Shown here: one piece after another, positions 14,039 through 22,006 of the stretch
Numbering within the stretch: position 1 is the first letter of the stretch
Layout of the letters: the number at the start of each line of letters is the position of its first letter
Source: Bacteroidota bacterium
GTDB lineage: Bacteria > Bacteroidota > Bacteroidia > B-17B0 > Aurantibacillaceae
Assembly (NCBI GenBank): GCA_021323535.1
Contig: JAJONO010000044.1
Coordinates: forward strand, 1 to 40,452
DNA: 40,452 bases
Reading direction: 5' to 3'
Notes under the pieces: generated by a model
Seen by the model: only the letters and a program-made list of their open reading frames with translations
Told to the model about the DNA's origin: nothing
Database searches by the model: none
Program-made: the position numbers and the translations under genes

Positions 14039-14086
14039 AATGGGATTGTTTTGCGTAAGACGAAATGGCGACTAAAAAGTTACAGC

Positions 14087-14968
14087 TTAGTATTTAGCGC
14101 CGCCAACACCAATGTTTTCGATAGGATGCCAGGTGGTTTTTATTTCCTGTAGGTCAAGAATAAGATATGGATTTTCATTTTCGGACTTTGTCCAGTCTTT
14201 GTCCCAGTTAAAATTACGTTTCACATTCAGCGAAGCATTCTCGCCAATTTTTTTGATCTCTTCTTTATTGTTGCGGCAATACACAATGGCGTTTACATCC
14301 ATGTGCGACGAAAAATGTTCATGAAGTTCTTTTGTTGTACCTGTAATGATGTTTACTACGCCACCCGGAAGATCGGATGTTGCAAGCACTTCAGAAAAAG
14401 TGATAGAGCAAAGAGGAAGACTTTCCGATGCAAGAACCACGCAGGTGTTACCTCCAGCAATGATTGGAGCAATTACAGAAACCAAACCAAGTAAAGATGA
14501 TTTTTCGGGAGCTATCACTGAAACAACTCCGGTAGGCTCGGGAACCGAAAAATTAAAATGAGATGAAGCAACAGGATTTACACTTCCGAAAAGCTGTTGA
14601 TACTTGTCGCACCAGCCGGCATAATGCACCAATCTGTCAATGCTTTGCTGAACTTCTGTGGCCGCGGCTTTTGCAGCTACACCTTGTAAAACAAGTTCTT
14701 CAGTAAACTGCGTTTTCCTTCCTTCCAGCATTTCAGCCACACGATACAGGATTTGTCCGCGGTTAAAAGCGCTTCGCCCGCTCCAGCCACCAAAGGCCGA
14801 ACGCGCAGCCACTACGGCATTTCTGAAATCTTTGCGCGACGATAAACAAACATTCGCGAGAACTTCGTTCTTTTTATTTTTGAGATCGTAATATCTTCCG
14901 CTTTCTGTGCGTGGAAATTGTCCGCCTATATAAATCTTGTATGTTTTTAAAACATTGAGTCGCGACAT
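14087..14968 (-). CDS. Aldehyde dehydrogenase family protein lacking the catalytic half
   Basis: A 293-residue ALDH-superfamily protein; full-length members are about 480-500 residues. Visible are the N-terminal region (YIGGQFPRTESGRYYDL, AARSAFGGWSGRSAFNRG), the cofactor-binding segment (PEPTGVVSVIAPEKSSLLGL, IAGGNTCVVLASESLPL) and the loop LPGGVVNIITG. The catalytic glutamate (normally in ELGGK) and the nucleophilic cysteine (GQxC) belong to the missing C-terminal half, so it cannot be an active dehydrogenase. The protein ends cleanly (HPIENIGVGGAKY), unlike a random truncation. Half-length ALDH proteins of this type usually sit beside a full-length ALDH; here there is none. It may act as a regulatory or scaffolding subunit, which is inference. 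Confidence 0.75.
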   Translation of the reverse strand: MSRLNVLKTYKIYIGGQFPRTESGRYYDLKNKKNEVLANVCLSSRKDFRNAVVAARSAFGGWSGRSAFNRGQILYRVAEMLEGRKTQFTEELVLQGVAAKAAATEVQQSIDRLVHYAGWCDKYQQLFGSVNPVASSHFNFSVPEPTGVVSVIAPEKSSLLGLVSVIAPIIAGGNTCVVLASESLPLCSITFSEVLATSDLPGGVVNIITGTTKELHEHFSSHMDVNAIVYCRNNKEEIKKIGENASLNVKRNFNWDKDWTKSENENPYLILDLQEIKTTWHPIENIGVGGAKY

Positions 14969-15090
14969 GAGATTGTAATTGATAAGGTAAAGATAGCTTT
15001 TTTCAGAATTCCCGCCAGAACAATAATGAATAGCCTTAAACGTTAACTATTTGGAACCTGCCCTTAATTTTTGTAAATTAGATTAAAATA

Positions 15091-16044
15091 ATGGCTATGA
15101 AAAAATTAGTTTTTACATTGTTTCTTGCGGTTTGTTCGCTTATTTCCTTTTCTCAATCCGACACTTTATATACCGCCAAGAAAAAGATCCCATGCAAAAT
15201 TTACGAGATCAACGAATTCGAAATCAAATACCGGATGGCCAGCGCTCTGGATGGCCCGGTTTATGTGATCGATAAATCAACTGTAAAAAAATATACTCTT
15301 TCCAATGGGTTTACCGAAATGCTAATGCGCGATGAAATGTCGCTCGAACATGAGCATGGCGACATTATGAATAACCGCCAGGTTATAAAAATTCACCCGT
15401 TCAGTTTTGCGTTTAATCATGCATCCGTATCGTATGAAAAGGTTATTAAAGTAGGAATGAACATGGATGTGGAAGTTGGTTATATAAATTCTTCTATAAA
15501 CGATCAATATAATCTCAACGGATACAGTAGAGTATTTCATTCCGGTGCCTATATCAAACCAGGCGTAAAGTTTTTTCTTGGACAGGATTTTTCCATCAAA
15601 GGATTAAAATACGCTCATCCTTTAAAAGGAAGATACATTAAACTGGATGTAGCGGCATCGTACATTAATTATCAGAATCTGGAGGCTGTTGAGTGGACCA
15701 ATTGGTCGACGCCAAGCCGCACTGTTACCAGTAACATGAATGCATTCTCTTACGGCGCGTTTGTAAATTATGGACGTCAGTTCATTCTTGGCAATATTTT
15801 AACCATGGATTATTATGTTGGAGTTGGGTTTACAGGATTATCGTACAGTTACTCTAACCCCGAATTCTCTAACCTTAATAACTTGTATTATTACCGTGAT
15901 TATGCTCCAGCAAACCTGTTTAACTTTTATGGATTTTACAGAACACCTTCTTTCGGCATCTCATTCACTGCCGGTTTCAGAATAGGATATATTCTTCCTG
16001 AAGGAAAACAAAAAGGTAAACAGAAAACCCCTGCAATAAATTAA
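15091..16044 (+). CDS. Secreted barrel-like outer-membrane protein of unknown function
   Basis: A 317-residue protein with a signal peptide (LVFTLFLAVCSLISFSQ). The first 60 mature residues resemble a small soluble domain often found at the start of Bacteroidota barrel proteins (DTLYTAKKKIPCKIYEINEF). The rest has strand-like repeats rich in Tyr, Phe and Gly (SVSYEKVIKVGMNMDVEVGY, DYYVGVGFTGLSYSYSNP, SFGISFTAGFRIGYILP), typical of an 8- to 12-strand barrel. The last residues (GKQKGKQKTPAIN) extend past the barrel. The start at 15091 or 15097 (MKKLV) is equally plausible. A strong bidirectional terminator follows. Confidence 0.65.
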   Translation: MAMKKLVFTLFLAVCSLISFSQSDTLYTAKKKIPCKIYEINEFEIKYRMASALDGPVYVIDKSTVKKYTLSNGFTEMLMRDEMSLEHEHGDIMNNRQVIKIHPFSFAFNHASVSYEKVIKVGMNMDVEVGYINSSINDQYNLNGYSRVFHSGAYIKPGVKFFLGQDFSIKGLKYAHPLKGRYIKLDVAASYINYQNLEAVEWTNWSTPSRTVTSNMNAFSYGAFVNYGRQFILGNILTMDYYVGVGFTGLSYSYSNPEFSNLNNLYYYRDYAPANLFNFYGFYRTPSFGISFTAGFRIGYILPEGKQKGKQKTPAIN

Positions 16045-16062
16045 ATACCATTTCAAATAAAT

Positions 16063-16098
16063 AAAAAATCCCCCGACACTTCTATCGGGGGATTTTTT
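16063..16098. terminator. Bidirectional Rho-independent terminator between convergent genes
   Basis: Perfect stem of AAAAAATCCCCCGA (16063-16076) with TCGGGGGATTTTTT (16085-16098) around an 8-nt loop. With T-runs on both strands it can stop transcription from the barrel-protein gene on plus and from the S46 peptidase on minus. Confidence 0.92.
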
Positions 16099-16119
16099 AT
16101 TATCAGAATATTTTTGTTC

Positions 16120-18282
16120 CTATTGTTTAACGAGATTCAATTCGTTAATGATGTTGGTTGCTCCGCCCAGTTTATCGATCACAAACAACATGTAGCGAAC
16201 ATCCAAACAAATGGTGCGGGTGAGTTCTTTGTCAAAAGCGATCTTATGACCAAGCGCTTCGTAGTTACCATCGAAACAAAGTCCGATCAGTTCGCCCTTA
16301 GCGTTTAACACCGGCGAACCTGAGTTACCGCCTGTAATATCGTTGGTGGTAATAAAGTTTACTACCACATCGTTGATCGATTTATCGATGTACTGGCCAT
16401 AATCTTTTTTATTGATAAGATCCATTAGTTTTACCGGAGCGTCGAATTCGTAATCGCCCGGCTTATATTTTTCTCTGATACCGGCTAAAGTACAAATGTA
16501 GCTGTATTTGACACCGTCTTTCGGAACGTAAGACTTAACATGACCGTAATTAAGACGCATAGTCTGATTGGCATCAGGATACATTGGTTTGTCTTTCTGC
16601 ATTTCGAGAACGCCTTTCAGGTATTTGTTATTATAAACATAATTAGCGCCTGTAAATTCGGTGTAATATTTCGCGTAGTTATTGGTGTAATTGTCAGTAA
16701 AAGCGATGGCTGTTTTGTAAGCAGGATCTTTGCGTAATGTTTCCACATCAGGTTTTGAAATAAAAGCGTCCCATTTGGCCTTGTTAAGCAGCATGGTATT
16801 ATCAAAAACGTAAGCCGAAAATTTGTTGTAAGTATCTGCATTTTCAAGCGCGCCATATCCGTTCTTTAATTCAGTATAAAAAGCTTCAGGACGCTGGCTT
16901 GGATCGATGTCGGTATAAAACATTTTTAAAACAACAGCAGCAATGTTTTTATCGGAAGCAATGTTTTCGGCCTCCATAAAACGCATGTGAGCAGCCTTTA
17001 CTGCCTGCGCAAGTTTAGTAACATCTTCTGGTTTCGAATTTGGGTTGGCGAGCCCTGCTTCAAGTACTTTTAAGCTTGCGGCGAAACCCAGAAGCGACGA
17101 TCCGTTAATGCCTTCGTTAATGTACATGCGGTGTTTCGCATAAGGGCGCCATTTGTCGTAAGTAGCTTTAATATCGGGGAAAAGATTGTTATATTCTGCT
17201 TTTCCTTTTGCCCAGTTTTCGAAAGCGGCTTCATCTCTTTGTTTAAGATCGATAACATTTAATTTTACAAGTTGTTTTGCCTCACCATCAAAAAATTTCC
17301 AGTAGTTGGCAATGGAAGCATAAGAACCGGCTAATTGAATTTTAACAGCAGGATCTTTAAGCATTTCGGCCATCATACATTTTAAACGGGCGTCGCGAAG
17401 ATTAACAAGACTAGGGTTATCGATATCCACTTTCAGTTTCACGCCGTAAGAAGTTTCGTAACGATTGGTACTTCCGGGGTAACCAAAGATCATAGCGTAA
17501 TCGCCATCTTTAATTCCTTTAATAGAAACAGGAAGAAAATGTTTTGGAACATAAGGAACATTATCGGCAGAATATTCTGCAGGTTTTCCGTCTTTGCCCA
17601 TGTAAACGCGGAAGATCGAAAAATCTCCGGTATGGCGTGGCCATTCCCAGTTGTCGGTATCACCACCGAATTTTCCAATACTTTCAGGTGGGGTTCCTAC
17701 CAGGCGTACATCTTTATAACGCTGGTAAGTAAATTGCAGAAATTGATTCCCTTTGAAGAAATTTCCAATGCGAACTTCGTAGTTTGTACCTTCCTGCGCT
17801 TTGGCCGATAACTCAGCCAGGATACCGGGAAGCTTTGTCGCTACTTCTTCGGACTTGTAGGCTTTTAAGCTTTCAAGGACCTTTGCAGAAACATCTTCTA
17901 TTTTCACAAGGAACTGAACGCTAAGGCCCGGAGCAGGAAGTTCTTCAGTTTTTGACTTTGCCCAGAATCCGTCTCTTAAATAATTGTGATCTACGCTGCT
18001 CAGAGAAGCAATTTTGTCGTACCCGCAGTGGTGGTTTGTGAAAAGAAGCCCTTCTTTACTAACAAGTTCTGCGGTACAGCCACCACCAAAAAGAACAATG
18101 GCGTCTTTAATACTGTTATTATTAATACTGTAAAGCTGATCTTTTGACAGTTTTAGGCCTTTTTTTACCATGTCGGTGTATACCTTATCTCCCAGCATCT
18201 GAACCAACCACATACCTTCATCGGCCTTTACAAGAAAATTGAACGAAACCACGAACAATAGAACACTTAAGAACTTTTTCAT
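16120..18282 (-). CDS. S46 family dipeptidyl-peptidase, DPP7-like
   Basis: A 720-residue secreted serine peptidase with signal peptide MKKFLSVLLFVVSFNFLVKA. All S46 hallmarks are present: FTNHHCGYD with the catalytic His at about 85, GDTDNWEWPRHTGDFS carrying the catalytic Asp and GGNSGSPV with the nucleophile Ser. The residue 18 positions after the nucleophile is Gly (FDGNYEA), the state of DPP7, which prefers hydrophobic P1 residues; DPP11 has Arg there and prefers Asp/Glu. It releases N-terminal dipeptides in the periplasm. It is monocistronic, with its own terminator downstream. The DPP7 versus DPP11 call depends on one residue and is inferred from family knowledge. Confidence 0.92.
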   Translation of the reverse strand: MKKFLSVLLFVVSFNFLVKADEGMWLVQMLGDKVYTDMVKKGLKLSKDQLYSINNNSIKDAIVLFGGGCTAELVSKEGLLFTNHHCGYDKIASLSSVDHNYLRDGFWAKSKTEELPAPGLSVQFLVKIEDVSAKVLESLKAYKSEEVATKLPGILAELSAKAQEGTNYEVRIGNFFKGNQFLQFTYQRYKDVRLVGTPPESIGKFGGDTDNWEWPRHTGDFSIFRVYMGKDGKPAEYSADNVPYVPKHFLPVSIKGIKDGDYAMIFGYPGSTNRYETSYGVKLKVDIDNPSLVNLRDARLKCMMAEMLKDPAVKIQLAGSYASIANYWKFFDGEAKQLVKLNVIDLKQRDEAAFENWAKGKAEYNNLFPDIKATYDKWRPYAKHRMYINEGINGSSLLGFAASLKVLEAGLANPNSKPEDVTKLAQAVKAAHMRFMEAENIASDKNIAAVVLKMFYTDIDPSQRPEAFYTELKNGYGALENADTYNKFSAYVFDNTMLLNKAKWDAFISKPDVETLRKDPAYKTAIAFTDNYTNNYAKYYTEFTGANYVYNNKYLKGVLEMQKDKPMYPDANQTMRLNYGHVKSYVPKDGVKYSYICTLAGIREKYKPGDYEFDAPVKLMDLINKKDYGQYIDKSINDVVVNFITTNDITGGNSGSPVLNAKGELIGLCFDGNYEALGHKIAFDKELTRTICLDVRYMLFVIDKLGGATNIINELNLVKQ

Positions 18283-18639
18283 ATTATTATAAGTAATTGA
18301 ATTTGAAGGGCAAAAATAACATAGAAATCGATTTAGAAACTAGTTTTTAGATAAATCCCGTCATAGAGGGGAGGTTTAAAGGAAAACGGCCTATAAAGTA
18401 AAATCGATGAATGGTAAGGGAGAATATTTCACTTACTTTTAATCTGAAACTCCATTCCCGCTTTGTTTTCGGAATTAGCTGACGCTGATCCCTTAACGCA
18501 GGGTTGTAAATGCAATAATTGCCTACAAGGCAATTTTTTTCTTTTTACCATTCGCGCATAAAAGCGAGCTTTTATCGCTTTCTGATCACCATAAAGCGAA
18601 AAAGCCCTCCGAAACGAATCGAAAGGCTTTTCTACTTTA
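18283..18639. other. Gene-free stretch with two hairpins
   Basis: About 357 bases between the S46 peptidase start and the tRNA. The first 230 bases hold no convincing gene; the longest plus-strand frame from a nearby ATG (18407) is only 11 codons. At 18517-18540 there is a terminator-like hairpin facing plus, and at 18561-18643 hairpins linked to the tRNA transcript end. Confidence 0.6.
18517..18540 (+). terminator. Orphan plus-strand terminator-like hairpin
   Basis: AATTGCC, loop TACAA, GGCAATT, followed by a five-T run and further T-rich sequence. There is no plus-strand gene upstream that it could serve, since the nearest gene on that side is transcribed away from it. It may end a small RNA transcribed within 18283-18516, or be a back-up hairpin. 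Confidence 0.5.
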
Positions 18640-18643
18640 TGGT
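18588..18643 (-). terminator. Long hairpin at the end of the tRNA-Arg transcript, possible terminator
   Basis: On the plus strand ACCATAAAG (18588-18596) pairs with CTTTATGGT (18635-18643), and AAAAGCC (18600-18606) pairs with GGCTTTT (18625-18631). Read on the minus strand it follows the tRNA and includes its CCA end in the outer stem; the inner stem ends in a T-run (GGGCTTTTTC), which fits termination after the tRNA. Confidence 0.55.
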
Positions 18644-18716
18644 GACTCCGAAGGGATTCGAACCCCCAACCAACAGAACCGGAATCTGTCATTCTATCCA
18701 GTTGAACTACGGAGCC
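18640..18716 (-). tRNA. tRNA-Arg (anticodon CCG), CCA encoded
   Basis: On the minus strand the cloverleaf is complete: acceptor stem GGCTCCG with CGGAGTC (one G-U pair), D-loop with AACTGGATAGA, anticodon stem ACAGA/TCTGT around TTCCGGT giving anticodon CCG (reads CGG, arginine), and T-arm GGGGGTTCGAATCCC. The discriminator is A and the CCA is encoded, ending at 18640. Confidence 0.93.
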
Positions 18717-18850
18717 GACTGCCCACTGTGCCTTTAAGCAAAAGCGGATCTATTTTGCAAATATAGCACCATTATTTGGCTATTATCGAAAGCATTTTTT
18801 ATAATAAAACCGTAACTTTAGCGTTAATAAAGGGCATTTAGACCAATTAC

Positions 18851-21190
18851 ATGAAACTGCTTTTAAAACTCATTTGTATCTCCCTTTGCTTTACCGCGTT
18901 TGCACAAACAAATGTTGGCCCATATTCGTGGCAGGACCATCTCAGCTTTAACATAGCCAATTCAATCACAAAGCGTAACGCGCACATATACGCCTCAAAT
19001 TACAATGGCCTTGTAAAAGTTCATTTTAATGAGGGTGAAACAGAACGTATTAACAAGATCACGGGCTTAAGTGATGTAGGCATACGCCTTGTACGCGCCA
19101 ATACCTACAATAATAAGATCATGGTTGTATACGACAACTGTAACATTGATATACTCGATGAATCGGATCATGTTAAAAACTATCCCGATCTTAAATTAAA
19201 ATCACTCAGCGGAAAAAAGATCGTTAACGAAGTTCATTTTAAAGGTGATTACGCTTACTTGTCCTGTGGTTTTGGAATCGTCCTGTTCGACATGGTGAAA
19301 ATGGAAGTGAAAGATACTTACATTATCGGCCCGGCAGGAAATAACCTTGAAGTTTACCAGGTGGCTATGACAGACTCACTGATTTACGCTGCAACTCCTA
19401 TCGGTCTGTACAAGTCCAATTACACAACAAAGATCCTGAACAATTTTAATAACTGGTCGCTGTCCTCTCCGCTACCCGCGGGCCCTTATTGTGGCGTTTT
19501 AAATGTTTCGGGAAAAGTAATGGCCGCGTATTCTCCTTTTAAACTCGACAATGGAAATTTTAATGATGATACTCTGTATATTTTCGAAAATAATGCATGG
19601 TCGCGCTACATGCCTTCCAGTGGCGTAGGCGCCATCAGAAAGCTTGGGTATACAAGCGGAAACATATTCACCATTTTTGGTCTTTTCGGACCCTACGCCT
19701 GGGATCTTTCTACAGGAACTTTCATCAACTCTTTAGGTTCGTTTAACGGAGCAAATGCTTTTGTACAGGACATGGTTTTTGATTTTGATAAAACAGATTC
19801 CAGGTCCTATTGGGTGGCAGACGGCTTAAATGGCTTGTACCAAACGTATGGTTACTATCCGTTCTTTCCACAAAATCGCGTCAGGATAAATGGTACTAAC
19901 AAAAGCAATATCAGCAACATTGATATTTTCGATGACAAAGTAGCCGTTTCTCCTTCTTACCCGGATGAAGCCGGTGGAACAAATTACATGAAGGAAGGAA
20001 TCAATGTTCTTAAAGAAGGCGAATGGAGTTATTTTGTGAGTCCTGATCTAAGTAACAACCCCATTCTTGATATTAACCAGGTGCTTTTCGATAGAAAAGA
20101 TAAAACCCGTATGTGGGCAAGCTCATGGTTTAACGGCTTACTCGAATTCAAGGATCAGCAACTGGTAGCTGTCTATAATGCTTCCAATACAACTATGGGA
20201 GAAGCTTATTCAGGGGCATCACGCTGCAGTGGATTAAGCATGGATGAATCCGGCAACCTATGGCTGGCCAACAGCGACACTAAAAAATACCTGAGCTGCA
20301 GAAAAAAAGATGGCACCTTCGTTACATTTACATTCGATAATCCGCGATTTATCCGCAAGATCATGGTCGATAAAAATGATTATGTGTGGGTGTTGCACGA
20401 ACGCGACCAGGGATTAACAGTGTACAAGAATACCAATTTTGCACAGCCGCAACTTGGAGTAAATTATAAATTGCTCACAAAGGATGTAAATAACGGAAAC
20501 CTCGAATCAAACGCTGTGTTTTCTATTGCTGAGGATAAAGATGGGAAAGTATGGGTAGGAACAAACGCAGGCGTAAGAGTGTTTTACAATCCTACCAGCA
20601 TTTTCAGCAGTTCAAATTTTGACGCGCAGCCAATTAAAATTGTTCAGGATGGAAACGTGGAGTTGCTGCTCGATAAGGAAATTGTAACAGCAATTTGTGT
20701 GGACGGCGCAAATAATAAATGGATAGGCACACAAAGCGGTGGCTTATATTGTTTCAGTCCTGATGGATTAAGACAGATCTATCATTTTACGGTAGATAAT
20801 AGTCCTTTATATTCAAACAACATTCTTGATATAAAATACGATCAGAAAACCGGAGACGTTTTCATTGGAACAATTATCGGGCTTCAATCGTTTCGTAGCC
20901 CCATCATTGAGGGCGATGAGAATTATAACAATGTATACGCGTTCCCAAATCCTGTAAAGCCAGGATATTATGGAAATGTGTTTGTTCGCGGCCTTGTAGA
21001 TAACTCCGTTGTTAAGATCACCGACGAAAGCGGGAACCTGGTGTGGGAAACAAAATCGCAGGGAGGGCAAATTCAATGGCCGGTGAAAAACCTTTCAGGA
21101 AACCGTGCCGCTTCTGGGGTTTATGTGGTATATGCCGCTACAGCAAACGGCGAACTTAAAACCCTTACCAAAGTTCTTGTTGTTAATTAA
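18851..21190 (+). CDS. porZ: PorZ-like beta-propeller protein of the type IX secretion system
   Basis: A 779-residue secreted protein with signal peptide MKLLLKLICISLCFTAFAQ. The N-terminus matches the PorZ pattern: SWQDHLSFNIANSI, NKITGLSDVGIRLVRANTYN, VVYDNCNIDIL and a two-component-regulator-type propeller with DKDGKVWVGTNAGVRVF, NKWIGTQSGGLYCF and GDVFIGTIIGLQSF. The last 90 residues (VYAFPNPVKPGYYGNVFVRG to LTKVLVVN) are a T9SS type A sorting-like domain with NLSGNRAASGVYVVYA. In Porphyromonas, PorZ is part of the attachment complex that receives cargo after translocation. The stop overlaps the recO start by one base (TAATG), so they are cotranscribed. Confidence 0.83.
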   Translation: MKLLLKLICISLCFTAFAQTNVGPYSWQDHLSFNIANSITKRNAHIYASNYNGLVKVHFNEGETERINKITGLSDVGIRLVRANTYNNKIMVVYDNCNIDILDESDHVKNYPDLKLKSLSGKKIVNEVHFKGDYAYLSCGFGIVLFDMVKMEVKDTYIIGPAGNNLEVYQVAMTDSLIYAATPIGLYKSNYTTKILNNFNNWSLSSPLPAGPYCGVLNVSGKVMAAYSPFKLDNGNFNDDTLYIFENNAWSRYMPSSGVGAIRKLGYTSGNIFTIFGLFGPYAWDLSTGTFINSLGSFNGANAFVQDMVFDFDKTDSRSYWVADGLNGLYQTYGYYPFFPQNRVRINGTNKSNISNIDIFDDKVAVSPSYPDEAGGTNYMKEGINVLKEGEWSYFVSPDLSNNPILDINQVLFDRKDKTRMWASSWFNGLLEFKDQQLVAVYNASNTTMGEAYSGASRCSGLSMDESGNLWLANSDTKKYLSCRKKDGTFVTFTFDNPRFIRKIMVDKNDYVWVLHERDQGLTVYKNTNFAQPQLGVNYKLLTKDVNNGNLESNAVFSIAEDKDGKVWVGTNAGVRVFYNPTSIFSSSNFDAQPIKIVQDGNVELLLDKEIVTAICVDGANNKWIGTQSGGLYCFSPDGLRQIYHFTVDNSPLYSNNILDIKYDQKTGDVFIGTIIGLQSFRSPIIEGDENYNNVYAFPNPVKPGYYGNVFVRGLVDNSVVKITDESGNLVWETKSQGGQIQWPVKNLSGNRAASGVYVVYAATANGELKTLTKVLVVN

Positions 21191-21912
21191 TGCGAGTTAC
21201 AGATAAAGCCATTGTTCTTCAAACCGTAAGATACGGCGATAAAAAAAACATCCTGCGTCTTTTTACAAGGGATCACGGCCTCGTTTCTGTTACCTGCATA
21301 CTCGGAAATTCGCCCAACGCTAAAATCAAATCCAGTGCCGTTTTGCCGTTAAGCCTCCTGGATGTTGAACTTATTACAAAACAAAATAAAGACGTGCAGC
21401 AGCTTACTGAAGCTTCTTGTTATTATGTAACCACCAACATTTCTTCTTCCATTTCAAAACTCAGTATCGCGCAGTTCCTTAACGAAATTTTATTGAAATT
21501 GCTGAAGGAACAGGCAGCCAACGCTTCGCTTTATGATTTCATTGAAAACTGTTTTAAGTTTCTGAACGAAAGCGAAGATGATCACATGAACCTTCATGTA
21601 TATTTTTTAATGGAGCTTACAAAATACCTGGGAATTGAGCCGAGTAATAATTATTCTTCTTCTTACAATGCCTATTTCGATTGCCGCGATGGTCAATTCA
21701 CATCAACCAGCCTGGCGTTTCCATTGGGGCTCGATAAAGATGACTCGATTCTCTTTTCCGAATTTTTAAAGATCAATTGTCTCAATGAAAAACTGTCCAA
21801 TTACCAGAGACAGAAATTAGTTTCTATTCTCATTGCTTATTACCAGATGCACATGCCGGGTTTTAACGAAGTAAAGAGCCTGGAAGTTTTAAGAGAAGTG
21901 GTTACTGCTTAA
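21190..21912 (+). CDS. recO: DNA repair protein RecO
   Basis: A 240-residue member of the RecO family, which loads RecA with RecR and anneals single strands in recombinational repair. The N-terminal OB fold is clear (KAIVLQTVRYGDKKNILRLF, TRDHGLVSVTCILG), followed by the helical domain (SKLSIAQFLNEILLKLLKE) and a C-terminal part with cysteines (YFDCRDGQF) where other members hold zinc. In this protein only one cysteine of the usual four is seen in that stretch, so the zinc site is likely lost, as in many Bacteroidota RecO proteins. It is coupled to porZ by a one-base overlap. Confidence 0.85.
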   Translation: MRVTDKAIVLQTVRYGDKKNILRLFTRDHGLVSVTCILGNSPNAKIKSSAVLPLSLLDVELITKQNKDVQQLTEASCYYVTTNISSSISKLSIAQFLNEILLKLLKEQAANASLYDFIENCFKFLNESEDDHMNLHVYFLMELTKYLGIEPSNNYSSSYNAYFDCRDGQFTSTSLAFPLGLDKDDSILFSEFLKINCLNEKLSNYQRQKLVSILIAYYQMHMPGFNEVKSLEVLREVVTA

Positions 21913-21915
21913 AAG

Positions 21916-21985
21916 TTCACGCTGATTTCGCAGATATAAATTCGTTTCTATAAATGATCTGCGTTATTCGCGTAATCTGCGTGAA
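21916..21985. repeat. Dispersed inverted-repeat element, copy A
   Basis: Right arm 21957-21985 starts ATCTGCG and ends CTGCGTGAA; left arm 21916-21935 (TTCACGCTGATTTCGCAGAT) pairs with it but lacks nine internal bases. It lies between the convergent ends of recO and the Wzi-like gene. The reverse complement of its right arm is nearly identical to the left arm of copy C at 31335. Confidence 0.75.
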
Positions 21986-22006
21986 AGACTCCCGTTAGCT
22001 TGAGCC

